Under the pieces are notes generated by a model, which was not told the DNA's origin, searched no databases, and was given only the letters and a program-made list of their open reading frames with translations. From contig PDIM01010316.1 of assembly GCA_002811675.1 (NCBI GenBank), positions 187,153 to 251,152 of the forward strand: a DNA stretch of 64,000 bases, given 5' to 3'. A program made the translations under genes and the position numbers. Below are positions 11,349 to 22,200 of this stretch, piece after piece. Within the stretch, counting starts at the first letter, position 1. Every line of letters begins with the position of its first letter. Source of the stretch: Ichthyosporea sp. XGB-2017a (taxonomy: Eukaryota > Opisthokonta > Ichthyosporea).

Positions 11349-13418
11349 TTATTCACAAGAGGGAATTCTTATTGTGGGCTTCCATACCCTATGAAAGTAC
11401 TGATTTTTTTCGCTTTTAACAAAAAAGGCATGTAAACCCTTAATACCATAATAGGGTGAAAATATTATGTTGTAATACAATCTTTTTCCCCACCCAAACT
11501 CCTTCGCTCTCTCGCTGAGCCAATGATGCAGACAATACCAAATAACTTTAGACTGGGGTCGAATAACTCGAAGGTCGTCAGTTTGTCTAAACAGTAGTCG
11601 TCTTCGAAAGAGTTTGTGGATGAGCCCTTTGTTAAAACTGTTTGAGTACCAGACATCAAGCTCGTCTGAACTTTGAAGGCTATTGAGACTGCATAACGAC
11701 GCGAGCATGCGTGAGTTGTGCCCCTCGTATCTTAAGAACGCGCCCGATTTCATAAATTGGGACAAAAAGTCGAACATATAAATTTCTACTCGGTCTCTTA
11801 CATCCTTTTCTTTCAGAGTATTTTTATGGTCACTAACAACCCTGCCTGTGATTGTCTTGATGACTAGATTGAGATCTTCTTCAACACTTCTGTACCTTGA
11901 GGCAATAAAATTTTCTACGCAATGATTAACTTTATCGACTACTGGATTAAAGCCTGGTTCATTCATTTCACTAACGTCAGTGTTGTCCCAAAATTTTCTA
12001 TTTTTTAAAAAAAACAACAAAAGCCAACATTTATGCTATTAGTCACTCTTCCTCCTGCATCCAGCACCTTTTTCATTGGAATGCGCAAGATCTACTTACT
12101 CAAAGAAAACGCGCAGTTCTCCAGGATTGCCCCCAAGTCGATCATAGATGATGTCCCATTCGTCAGGACTGCAGAGTCCTGAAATTCCACTGAACAGCTC
12201 ACCTACAGATTTCGGTACTTCTGTAAGCTCCAAAATCCCCACCTGATATGCAGCCTAGATACACAGAATTGAAAGTCAAAGAGTATTTTGAGGGTCAATA
12301 CACGAAGCTCAACACACAGTTTTCTTCGTCTCAAAGAGCGATATCAGTTAGTTTACCTGAAAGTCCATGGGTACGTCAACAGAGTAATACTGCGAAGACG
12401 AGGTTACGACAATTGGGATGCCAGGTTTATCTACAAAAGTTTTAATTTTCATTATCAAGTTGTCATGAAATGCTGCATATCTCTCGTCTAATAAAAGCAA
12501 ATCAGAGAATAAGTGCGCAGAATTGTGGGGCTCTTTGAGCCCGTCAATGAAAAGTTTTGGATAAATGCCAGGAATCTTTTTCTTTTCACTTTCATGTGCT
12601 ATTGCTCCCAGAAGTTCTATAATAAAAGGAAATAGATGCAGCCCAGTTCGTGCGCCCGAAGAGTTAGAAGTCTCATCGGCACCCAGTTTTATGCTTCGAA
12701 TAAACTCTTTTTCCATCATCAATTCAAAAGCAAGCGACAAGGCAATGTCTGCATCGGTCATCTGTGCCTCTGGGCAACGATATTTGAGTTTACTATAATT
12801 TTCAGGGTTTTCTTTGAGAAATTCAATCAACCTTTTAAATTTGCCATTAGATGCTCGGTCATCTTCTCCAACATTTTCACAGCCCACCCTTCTTGCTATT
12901 CGTTGAAATTCTAACCCCAGTAGAGAAGACTCCAATTGCTGCCAAACAAGATTTGACGTCATTACTCCCTTTGCACTTTCTGTTAATGAACTATAAATCA
13001 ACGTTTCGAATTCGCACAGAAATTTGCCAAACGACAAACTGCGCTTTGTGGGCTGGTTGAAATCATATCTGATCACGAGAGATTTCCTCTTCTTTTTCTT
13101 TGATGGTTTCATTGCGGCTTCATAGCACTCGTTCAGCAGGGCAGTCTTACCAATTCCAAAAGTCCCTAAAATAAATAACGCCCTAGAAGTCACTGGATTA
13201 TCAATATGCTGCATCACAATACTTTTTTCTATTTCTCGCGGAATTTTTGGCAAGGACGGACCATTTCCTTCGTCTGGAGAATAACAACTCTGGCAGCTCC
13301 CGAAGCTTCTCATTACACTCAACGGGGTAGGATTCCCTCTACCGCACCTCCAACCCCCCCCCAAAAAACCATGCACAGTCATGGACGCCCCCTTGGACGC
13401 CCCTCGTAAAAGAATCAT
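11349..13418 (-). CDS. Orphan P-loop ATPase (prokaryotic/archaeal-type ATPase domain)
   Basis: Three exons on the minus strand join in frame: 13418-12357, 12242-12100 and 11997-11349 (617 residues). A Walker A loop GTFGIGKTALLNE lies near residue 80, a probable Walker B PKLFIDGL near ~300, and a following strand IPIVVTSSSQYY could be sensor 1. After the ATPase core come helical segments (VGELFSGISGLCSPDEWDII, then RLGGNPGELRVFFE) resembling the lid of STAND/archaeal-type ATPases. The last ~210 residues match nothing I recognise. The N-terminus is Arg/Gly/Ser-rich and could be a mitochondrial presequence. The start is uncertain: ATG 13418 is first, ATG 13382 next, and the frame stays open upstream through a tetranucleotide repeat without an ATG. 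ORC4 was considered and rejected. Function unknown. Confidence 0.7.
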
Positions 13419-13425
13419 GAATCCG

Positions 13426-13452
13426 ATAGGTAGATTGATAGATTGATAGATT

Positions 13453-13499
<47 letters not shown>

Positions 13500-13594
13500 T
13501 GATAGATAGATAGATAGATTGATAGATTGATAGATAGATTGATAGATAGATTGATAGATTGATAGATAGATTGATAGATAGATTGATAGATTGA
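13426..13594. repeat. GATA/GATT tetranucleotide repeat
   Basis: About 165 bp made almost wholly of GATA units interspersed with GATT. Because the unit is 4 bp, the minus strand is open in all three frames and reads as Ser-Ile-Tyr/Asn-Leu/Gln periodicity; no ATG precedes it, so I treat it as non-coding 5' flanking DNA of the ATPase gene. Confidence 0.95.
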
Positions 13595-13946
13595 TCCGCC
13601 ACACACAGCAGCCAACAGCTGCATCCAGTCGTCCAGCTTATACTTGTCTCAAACACACATGTTTCCACCCCTATACCACCCTCGCGATGTGATCAGCTGA
13701 ATCTTCCTTTTTCTTCCTTTTTTTCTTTCCGCTGGTTGGGTTTTTCTATTTCGTATCTTTATTCTTTTGTCTTTTTCTTGTAACGCAGGATATTTGGGTA
13801 TTTGTTTGTTTGTTTTGGCGTTTCGTGACCCACTTCAGAGTCTTTAGTCTTTCACTGTGCTGCAGTAGCGGATTTGTATAAGCTATTTTGACTACCTCAC
13901 GCATTGCCTGTTTTTTTATATTTTGTATCACAAAGAACCATTTGTC
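13595..13946. promoter_or_regulatory. Divergent promoter between ATPase gene and RPA3
   Basis: Contains a GATCAGCTG motif at 13691-13699 and a strong pyrimidine tract at about 13704-13732 (CTTCC/TTTTTC blocks) on the RPA3 coding strand, placed 215-245 bp before the RPA3 ATG. The GATCAGCTG word recurs in three other promoter regions of this window. Confidence 0.45.
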
Positions 13947-14564
13947 ATGATTATCCCATCTCCACAAGTGTGCGGTGCTACGTTAAGTGCACATGTCAAT
14001 CAACCTGTGCGTATTGTCGGAGAGGTGGCACAGGTAAGGAGCGCTGTAAAAATTGTATTTAGAAGAGTAAAAAATAGGCATTTGCTTAATGTCAGTGCAA
14101 TAACGATTATATGAATATGTGTTATGTTATGTATATAGAACGATGTGAACAACTCTGGTAATATAATCCTGAATTCGTGTGATGGACAGAGTGTAACGGT
14201 CCAGGCGGGAACTCTGGCAGGTAAGCATTGTGACGCCGAGATTGTCGTAAAGAATTGCTGATTAACTCAACGTGTTCCTTTTTTCTGCGGTCTTTATAGG
14301 TGGAAATTTTTCCCGATTTGTCGAGATTACTGGGAATGTAAATGCTGATGCAACTGTTCGGGGACTTACTTCGGTAAATCTGGGGGATGATTTCGGTAAG
14401 TTTTATTGAGCCTTTTGTATGCCTATAAGCTACCTTAATATTAACGGCTGAATATTTGGCTTGAATTGGATTTGCTTACAGACCTTGCTTTGTATAATGA
14501 GGTTCTTCAAAAGACTATGGCATACCCAGATCTCTTTAAACCCAACTTGAGCGAGCTTCAGTAG
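13947..14564 (+). CDS. RPA3: Replication protein A 14 kDa subunit (RPA3)
   Basis: Four small exons, 13947-14033, 14139-14220, 14300-14395 and 14482-14564, join in frame to a 115-residue protein; human RPA3 is ~121. The product is a single OB fold: MIIPSPQVCGATLSAHVNQ, then PVRIVGEVAQ (first strand pair), a central NIILNSCDGQSVTVQ hairpin, FVEITGNVNADATVRGLTSV, and a closing amphipathic helix DLALYNEVLQKTMAYPDLF that in RPA3 forms the trimer bundle with RPA1 and RPA2. RPA coats single-stranded DNA in replication and repair. No exon is long enough to be obvious alone; the call rests on the spliced product. Confidence 0.92.
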
Positions 14565-15263
14565 AAGATTTTCAGTTATTTTCGAAGGTACTATTTGTCT
14601 GCACTGAAGTGGCAGTGCTGCTGACACGACCTCTGCTATTGTATATTAGTTATTATTACGAGATATAAATTCACCCAAGTCCCGATCACCGGCCTTCTGC
14701 AGGGAGAGAATTTGAAGCAAAAGCCGTTCCTTTCTACCTTAATCTTTGCCTTAATCTTTGTTCCTTTCCCCCTACCTATGCTTGTGTTAATGCACCCGTC
14801 TTTCTTGCTATTGTTGCTGGCATGTCACCCAATAAAAGAATCATGAAGGACAATTCAAAGAACCTGGCTGTTATAAAAAGCAGCACACCAGGAATGTGAT
14901 CAATTCCCCAGGGAATATATAAAAAAGGCTTCTTGGGAATTGACTATAAATAGCCCTGATAAATATCCAGCAGCTGCACCGTTTATAAAAAAATAAGGGT
15001 CCTTATTTGTCATTGTTATTTCTTTCTGGCACACGAGACTCATAGGGAGATTCTTGAACCCACAAGAAACATAGATTCATTGTTAGTGGAACACATGAGG
15101 AATGAATGTATTGCCTCCTATGCAGTGAAAGTGGTCTGTGAAATATATTAGCTGCATAGGTCTTTTGGCATTGGCCGATTGGTCATTATAGTGTATTTTA
15201 TAGTGCTTTCTTGATATACCTGGATAACCGCCAAAGGGTGTTTTGTGCATCCTTGCAGTAGCT
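14565..15263 (+). promoter_or_regulatory. Intergenic region with a cluster of TATA-like boxes
   Basis: About 700 bp without a gene. Four TATA-like elements sit within 120 bp: TTATAAAAAG (14871-14880), ATATATAAAAAAGG (about 14914-14927), CTATAAATAG (14944-14953) and TTTATAAAAAAATAAGG (about 14982-14998). The last runs into a near-palindrome AAATAAGGGTCCTTATTT at 14991-15008. They precede the MGCGGSK gene by 260-390 bp. A TTGCAG at 15254-15259 just before the ATG could be a 5' UTR splice acceptor. Confidence 0.45.
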
Positions 15264-15986
15264 ATGGGCTGTGGAGGTTCAAAGTCTGCGGATATTGCCA
15301 TTCGCCAGACAGAGAATGCAAATGACGCTGAGAATGAGCCTGACCCAAAGCTAGAGGTTGTGGAGGGACAGCTGAAAGAGGAAAATATAGCCAATATTGA
15401 AAGTGAGTTGCAAAAGGAAAGTGGAGAGTATGCAAAGTCAACTCAGCCCCTTAACGATTCTGTACCTGTCATAGGAAAACAGAATACAGAGGCAGAGCTA
15501 GATCTAATTCTTTTGCAAACAAAAAGTGTGAATGGGCTTAACAATACTGAACCACCAAGCTGTAAACCTGCGGCAGGCTACGCTCAGGAGCCAGGATTCA
15601 GCTCCAATGTCGATGAGGAGAAAGACGCAGTATATCAAGGACGAGAAGGTAATGTTAACGAGAACTACTCGGAATCCGAAACTCCAGCTCCACCGGCGAA
15701 CGTTTCAAAGTACAGCATTGACGCTATCGATAGCGCGCCACTAGTGGATGACATACGGAAAAGGCCGGAGAAACCAGTATATACCAAACCAAAAGTCCCA
15801 ACCACTCGACCGATTGAGATTGAAGACACTTCAGATTCTGATGAAGAGTATGAGCCTCCTTCGGGGTTTGATTTTTCAAAGTTTAAACAAGCTAACACAG
15901 GGGAGAATGCATCAAAATCGGTTCTTGATCTTTTTGCAGCAGATGAAGGGTATTCGTCTGCTAATGTGACTCCCAAGCACCACTAA
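15264..15986 (+). CDS. N-myristoylated/palmitoylated acidic protein of unknown function
   Basis: Single exon, 240 residues. The N-terminus MGCGGSKS is a textbook dual-lipidation signal: Gly2 for N-myristoylation, Cys3 for palmitoylation, Ser/Lys at 6-7. The rest is polar, strongly acidic and predicted disordered, with a DTSDSDEEYEPPSGFDFSKF block near residue 195 and a short hydrophobic LDLFAADEGYSS near the C-terminus that could be a partner-binding motif. MGCGGS starts occur in several unrelated membrane-tethered scaffolds, so homology cannot be claimed from that alone. The likely location is the cytoplasmic face of a membrane. It converges on Ku80, with 161 bp between stops. Confidence 0.75.
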   Translation: MGCGGSKSADIAIRQTENANDAENEPDPKLEVVEGQLKEENIANIESELQKESGEYAKSTQPLNDSVPVIGKQNTEAELDLILLQTKSVNGLNNTEPPSCKPAAGYAQEPGFSSNVDEEKDAVYQGREGNVNENYSESETPAPPANVSKYSIDAIDSAPLVDDIRKRPEKPVYTKPKVPTTRPIEIEDTSDSDEEYEPPSGFDFSKFKQANTGENASKSVLDLFAADEGYSSANVTPKHH

Positions 15987-16147
15987 GCTAAAAACGAAAA
16001 CAAATTAACTAGCTTACTGTACCATCTCCCTTTCTGTAAAAACCCCGCTCCTCATGTCTTTTCAACTTTTTTAAGGATTTTATTCCAAGTGCATACTGTA
16101 TTTTAGCTCTTCTTTTCCTTTATTCGATTTGCAATCATATTGACCTA

Positions 16148-18461
16148 TCAAAGAATATTTAGCAAATCATCGTCTATTGGAAGCTCTTCACTTGCTTCCC
16201 TTGTATCACGAACACTATCTGATTTGGTCGCTATAAACTAGACCGTTCAACAATCAAATAAAAGTTTCACATTAATATCCACGTCAAAAGAAGAGAGAAT
16301 TTAATTTGGCAACAAATAGCTTTAGAATAAGAATTGCAGTGCTTACCATCTCAGCCACATCTTTCGCAACAGTTCCATCATCGTCAGGGTTTTCGTCATT
16401 TGATATCAATGTTATTGACTCGTCACATAAAAGCAGCCAAAATTTGTGATGATCTCCATTCTCACAATCATTCTTCATTTGTGTCAAAAAGCCATTATAT
16501 GTTGCCGCTTCCCAACGCTCAACACACTCCTCTCTTAATGCTTTGATGCACTCACAGGCCCTTGAATAATAACGATGACCAAAGCCACCGTCTAAAATGA
16601 ATGATTTAATGGTATTTATCATCATTTCATTGGCATCTTTCGTCCAATCGGTATCTTTTCTGCCCAAGAGCTTCGCGTAATCGCCAACCGGATCAAGAGT
16701 TCCAATCTCTAAACCCTCTTCCCGAAACTCTTGTCCAAGAGAAAAGTCCACAGACCTTTCGTCATCAATTTTCATTCGCTTCGACCCACTACTCTCACCC
16801 AATGTACCCACAGCAAAATTTAAATCGTGCTTTCTGCTTTCTCCAGAATTTCGATTTGCCCCCCCGCTCGAAAGTTTAAAAAGGTCCTTAATACGTGTTA
16901 AGTATTCCGTGGACGCAGAGACAATATCCGAAGAGGGCCGAACACCCTTTCTAAATAAAGGGTTCAAATGCACAAGTGTTTTCAAATCATGTTCATACCG
17001 CATTAAGATATTTTGATTTTGCATAACCCCTTTAGGATCTAGTACGTTTTCTGGTGTCACCAAGACATCAGGATCTTCAGTAGCTTTTCCTGCCACATCC
17101 AAGTCCATGGAGTCAATGAATTCATCCATTGCCTCCATTTCCGCAACTCCAAATTCACTTTTTGATTTAGAGTCTCGGCTGCTTTCATTTAACTTGGGTA
17201 GGCTACTAAACGCAAATTCCCTAACATCATCAGCGTATGCTGTTTCGACAAACTGAAGATAAGTACAAGCACCCTGTCTATGCGGAAATAATACCCCCAG
17301 TTTTGGTGCGCTCCTAATCACTAATCGACCAATCATACACAGGTGGTCTGAAATGAGTATATCAAGAAGTGCTGAAAAGATGACTTCAGATGTTCTCCAC
17401 TCCAAGTGCTCTGAGCTATCATTTTTTTTCTTTTTACCCTTTTTGTCTGGAACTTTATATGTATGTACAAGATAGGTCGCATCCATAAGATAAGAGTGCT
17501 TTATATTGCAGACTCGTGCAATTGCAATGATTTTTAAACTCGCAGGTTCACTCCATTTCAGATATTCCTCATCTACTTTACTCAAAGGAATGAGTGATTT
17601 GCCATACGTATAGCCTTGAATAAGCTTCTCTTTTGGAATAAACATCTTGTCTTCATCATCAGCTCTGAAATAAACAGTCTCTTTCTGTACAGGAAGATTG
17701 CTACTAATCTCAACTTCCCGAGTTGAAATTTTCACATTTAACCCTCGCATATTCTTGAGACATACGTGAATAAAAAAGTCTTCACTAAAATACATTCTGA
17801 ATTCCGATGAACTTGGTTTTGATGACCGCTTAGCAAAAAACGACAATACTTCCAACTCCGATCTAGCAATGCGAAGTGAAACAGCTTCACTAGCTTTGCT
17901 CCAGGATGTAACAAAGTCAATGTTTTTCATTTGTGTACCATTATTTCGCTCATTCACACCAACGCCAAAGAATATGAGTCGACATCTGTTTGATTCTAAA
18001 AACTTAGTAAACTCTTTCCTACTTTCTGTTTCAAGGCAGGATGCCCCATTGAAATCAGTCATGACATAGATATCAAACTGTTCCTTTTTCGTTTTCGGTT
18101 CTTTTTGTACCTCCTCGAGACACACCGCAATGGCATCCATGAAGTCGCCACTTTCACTTCCGAGTTTCAACGTTCTTTCAGTCCTATTGTATACCTCAAA
18201 AGCCGTTGCAAAGTCATTGGCAACAACCCGTATACCCCTGCAAGCACCATTTTCATCAAAATATGAATTTGCTGATTCGTCGTCCCCAAAGCTAACAACA
18301 ATTAGTTTTTCTGTTTTTCTACCCATCCCAAAGCGCGCTCCTAGCGTAGCCAGCAGCGTTTGCCGAAGAAGTTCAAACTTTGTTACAGTAGGTAGGCCAA
18401 AGGCCATTTCCCCCATATTCTTTCCCACATCGACGCAAAGGACCGATCGCGGACTCGACAT
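16148..18461 (-). CDS. XRCC5: Ku80 (XRCC5) DNA double-strand-break repair protein
   Basis: Two exons: 18461-16347 and a small last exon 16237-16148, joined at GTAAGC..CTAG in phase 0, giving 734 residues (human ~732). Residues ~1-240 are the von Willebrand A domain (RSVLCVDVGKNMG, then FDIYVMTDFNGA), followed by the Ku beta-barrel/bridge region (SYLMDATYLVHTYKVPDKKG-like segment absent from the vWA) and the helical Ku80 C-terminal domain (~600-700). The last exon encodes a tail ending EELPIDDDLLNIL, matching the EExxDVDDLLDMI tail by which animal Ku80 recruits DNA-PKcs. Ku70/Ku80 rings thread onto broken DNA ends and start non-homologous end joining. Without the small exon the frame runs into intron sequence and loses the tail. 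Confidence 0.93.
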
Positions 18462-19217
18462 GATTTTACTCTAGACCCGGCAGATTATTTCTCATGGGGC
18501 CCATGCACGAGAGGCTCCAAGACACTGGCTTTTTGCAGTTTGCTCTGGTTTCTCAACTAAAAAAAGAAGTAGTGCGCGTATGTTACAGAGAGTCATCGGG
18601 TCCAAGTACAGCTGAGTCAGTAGTGTGCGGCGTTGTGGATGTTGATTATTAAACTACTCCGCGGTTGATTTGTTGATAAATAGTGCAATAATAGTAAAAA
18701 GAGATGTGGAGCCACTTGCGTGATCCAGGCGCTACAGACAACAGCGCCTCAACCATAGCGATAAGCGCACCTGAGCTCTTTTCTTCGCTGGAGGGAACGC
18801 CCACGTGGCCAGGGAAGGTGACCGGCGGGAACTATATTCCGCGGTGGACCCCGCCATATGACGGGGTGATTGTTCAAGTAGAAGGGAGTTTCTGGGTGGA
18901 GGGGGGGAAGGAGAGGGAGACGGTCACTCCACTGGAAGGGGGCTCTACTGATGGGACCCCCCCCCCCCCCCCCTATCACCTATCCATTGTGATCAGCTGT
19001 GGCTCCCCCCTGTGCCCCTGTTTCAGCTGTGCCTGCACCTGCACTACACAATTCCCTTTGACTGTGTCCTTCTTGTTTGTGTTTGTGTTTGTGCTCCAAC
19101 CAAATCATTGGCCTCCTTTGTGTTCTATTGTGTGTGTGTGTGCTGAGGCTGGCTTGGTGGTTATAGTTAATGTATAGACATTGATTTGTTTCTCATAGTG
19201 AAGGGAACCAAGCATAG
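18462..19217. promoter_or_regulatory. Divergent promoter between Ku80 and CAND1
   Basis: A GC-rich 756 bp region. It has CCGCGG at 18659-18664 and 18839-18844, a CACGTG E-box at 18802-18807, a G-rich block at 18894-18917 able to form a G-quadruplex, a C17 run, GATCAGCTG at 18991-18999 and a short TG repeat at about 19130-19142. A plus-strand frame at 18704-19177 was judged fortuitous. Confidence 0.5.
18957..18973 (+). repeat. C17 homopolymer
   Basis: Seventeen consecutive C, about 40 bp downstream of a G-rich block on the same strand. Length is likely variable and assembly-sensitive. Confidence 0.85.
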
Positions 19218-22200
19218 ATGAAGATGAGTCATTTTCAGATCACCTCTTTCCTTGAGAAGGTAAGAGGATTGTTGTGTAGTTTACCGTCAGGTTTGGTGGG
19301 AAGAGGGGTGTGATGTGCTAAAATACAATATTGTCGTGCTTGTGGGTGTTTTTTTATGTAGGCGGCCAATCCTGACAAGGACTACAGGTTTATGGCAACC
19401 AATGATCTTATGAATGAAATTCAGAAGCCATCGTTTAGTTTTGAGCATGATTATGAGTCAAAAGTAGTGACTAAGCTCTTGAAGCTACTAGAAGATCCGA
19501 ATGGTGAAGTGCAGAATCTTGCTATGAAGTGGTAAGTAAAAAATTGTCAGACCAATTAAGCAAAGCGCACATTTTATGTTCGTTTATTTACCGGTTTTCG
19601 ACCAGTTTGGGACCCTTGTCGAAGAAGATTAAAGATGAAGCCATATTAGAGATGGTAACACACTTGTGTAGCAATATGCTGAATAAGGATGAAAGTTTGA
19701 GAGATATATCTATTTCAGGCATGAAGCTGGTATTTGCGGAGCTTTCCCAGGCGTCTCCAGTTGCGAATGCTGTGTGCGATAGGTTAGCGGAGCAGATTAT
19801 CCCAGCTTTATCTTCTGTAAGTGTAGGGCATGGATTCATTACTTATGTGGTCAAGAATGCTTTTTAGGTACTAATTTTGAAATCCGTACAGAATGCATCA
19901 GAGGCTATTGTTCTGGAAGCTTTGGACATTCTTGGTGATGCTCTAGAGCGCTTTGGAAGTTTGTTTGTTCATCGCTTCTCTGTTATTCAAGAGATTCTGT
20001 TAAGTCACTTATCTCATTCAAGGCTTGCTGTAAGAAAGCGAGCTGCTATTGCTCTAGGTATGCAATTTTCATGCTGACAGAAAAAATGAATTGCCTGTAT
20101 TAACTCCTTTTATCGGTTTTCTTCTCTTATTTGTCTTTATCTGTACAGGACACTTATGCTCTCACGCGAATGAAAATAGTTTGAACAATGTTTTTTCATT
20201 TCTGTGTTCGAAGCTTGAACAGCAGCTTCCTCCATCTATATGCCGCGCTTATATCCACTGCATAAGCATCTTGACTAAATATGCGGGCTCGTTTATAGGT
20301 AAACACTTAGGGGTCTTATTTCCCTTAATTTTACGGTGTTCGAATGTAGATGATGACGAGGTGCGTGAAATGTGTATTCAAACTTTGGAAGCTTTCACCC
20401 TTCGATGCGCAAAGGAAGTGAAACCTTTTCTTGAAAATATAACTTCTGTATGCCTTCAATACATCAAGTATGATCCAAATTATAACTATGACGACGAAAA
20501 TGGTGACGGAGATGATTACTCTGAAATGGATACTGATGGAGAAGATGAGGATGACGATGACTCCGATGCGTACAGTGACGATGATGACATGAGCTGGAAG
20601 GTGAGGCGTGCATCGGGTAAATGCATTGCGGCTATTGTTAATACAAACCCCGAATTGCTTTGCAGCATGTACAAAACCGTTTCCCCGGTACTACTTTCTC
20701 GATTTAAGGAAAGAGAAGAAAATGTTCAAATTGAAATTTTCAATGCATATATAGCTTTGTTGAAACAAACAAAGTTCATCGCGCAACAGTCCATTGGTAA
20801 AGGAGATGACACGTACGGTACTCAGAACGAGCTTCTTAGCCTTTTATATGCCGAAGTGCCTGTTATAGTCCGATGTGTAAAAAAACAGCTAAAGCAGAAA
20901 AGCATTAAGATAAAACTTTCTTGCTTTTCAATCTTAACTGAACTTGTTTACTCTTTACCCGGGGCACTTGCTGCGCATGTTTCAGAACTTATTCCTGGCA
21001 TTGAACTTTCGTTGAGTGACAGATTATCAACCTCTAATTTGAAAATAGAAACGTTGGTGTTTGTAAGCGCGCTTTTTACTTCTCATGAGCCCACAGTGTT
21101 TAATAAGGACAGTATTGCATCATTTGTTAAGATAACAGTAAATGCTATCAAAGATCCTTTCTATAAGATATCATCAGAGGGGCTCCACGTATGCACATTG
21201 CTCGCGAAAGTTATTCGTCCACAAGATATTGTGCAATCTTTTGATTTCAATCCCTTTGTAAAGCCCTTGTATGAGGCGGCTTTCCCATTACTCCAGGCTA
21301 TCGATATTGACCATGAAGTAAAAGAAAGGTGTATTGTGGCTATGGCCACTATTATTGCCATATTTGCTGATATTCTTCGCAAAGAACAGCTAGATTTGTG
21401 CCTGCCAATTTACCTGGAGCGCTTAAAGAATGAAATCACGAGACTAATAGCTGTTAAAGGAATAATATTGATTACGAAGTCCATATTTGATATAAGTATC
21501 CCTATGCTTAATGAAATTGTAGTCGAGCTTGCTAATCTTCTTAAAAAGAACAGCCGCCCGTTGAAGCTTGCGGCCCTGGCTTCTCTTTCAGCGATTGTTG
21601 AAAAGTATGGAAATTCAGAAAGCTTTGATGCAAGTAACTATAGGCTGCTTGCACGAGAACTTGTGTCTATGGTTAATGATGGTGACCTTCATATAACCCA
21701 GCTAGCTTTGGGTCTTCTGAGCAAAGTTATATGCAAAAGCCCAGCCTCCATTCCAGATATTGTGGATGGAAGCGGCTCGGATATTCTTGGTGACCTGCGT
21801 AAGCTGATACGCTCTTCACTTCTTCAGGGGGGTGCCCTTGAGGCTTTGACGGAAGTGTTGAAGAACTTGCTTCTCGTTTCATTTGAAAGAAATATCAATG
21901 TTCCCTCCCTCCAATACAATAATTTGATTGTGTCACTCCTGGACCCTGTTTACGGCTCTTCACCTTCGAGTTCAAGCCAGACGCTTGCATTGTCGAAGCA
22001 AGGATTTTATTCAACTGCCCATGCTGTTGCTGCTTTAACGCTCAGCTGCCCTGGTGAGGGGGTAGAGCTGATAAAAAAACTTTTGGCTGATATTACTTCT
22101 GATAAAACGACTGAATCAGTACACCTACTATGTCTACTGATATTAGGAAACATCGGGAGTGCCCTTGATTTGAGCTCGTACACTAATATTCAAGAAGTAT

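Noticed and set aside
11349-13418. Origin recognition complex subunit 4
   Set aside because: The Walker A context and the C-terminal region do not match ORC4; no ORC winged-helix signature was seen.
13415-13668. Minus-strand Ser-Ile-Tyr-Leu repeat proteins
   Set aside because: They are an automatic product of a stop-free 4 bp repeat in all frames, with no ATG start.
18704-19177. 157-residue plus-strand open frame in the Ku80/CAND1 promoter
   Set aside because: It crosses a C17 run, has no recognisable domain, and its composition follows local GC-rich repeats.
20091-20148. CAND1 start at 20091 as a separate protein
   Set aside because: This is intron sequence; the acceptor CTGTACAG at 20148 continues the conserved GHL block from upstream exons.
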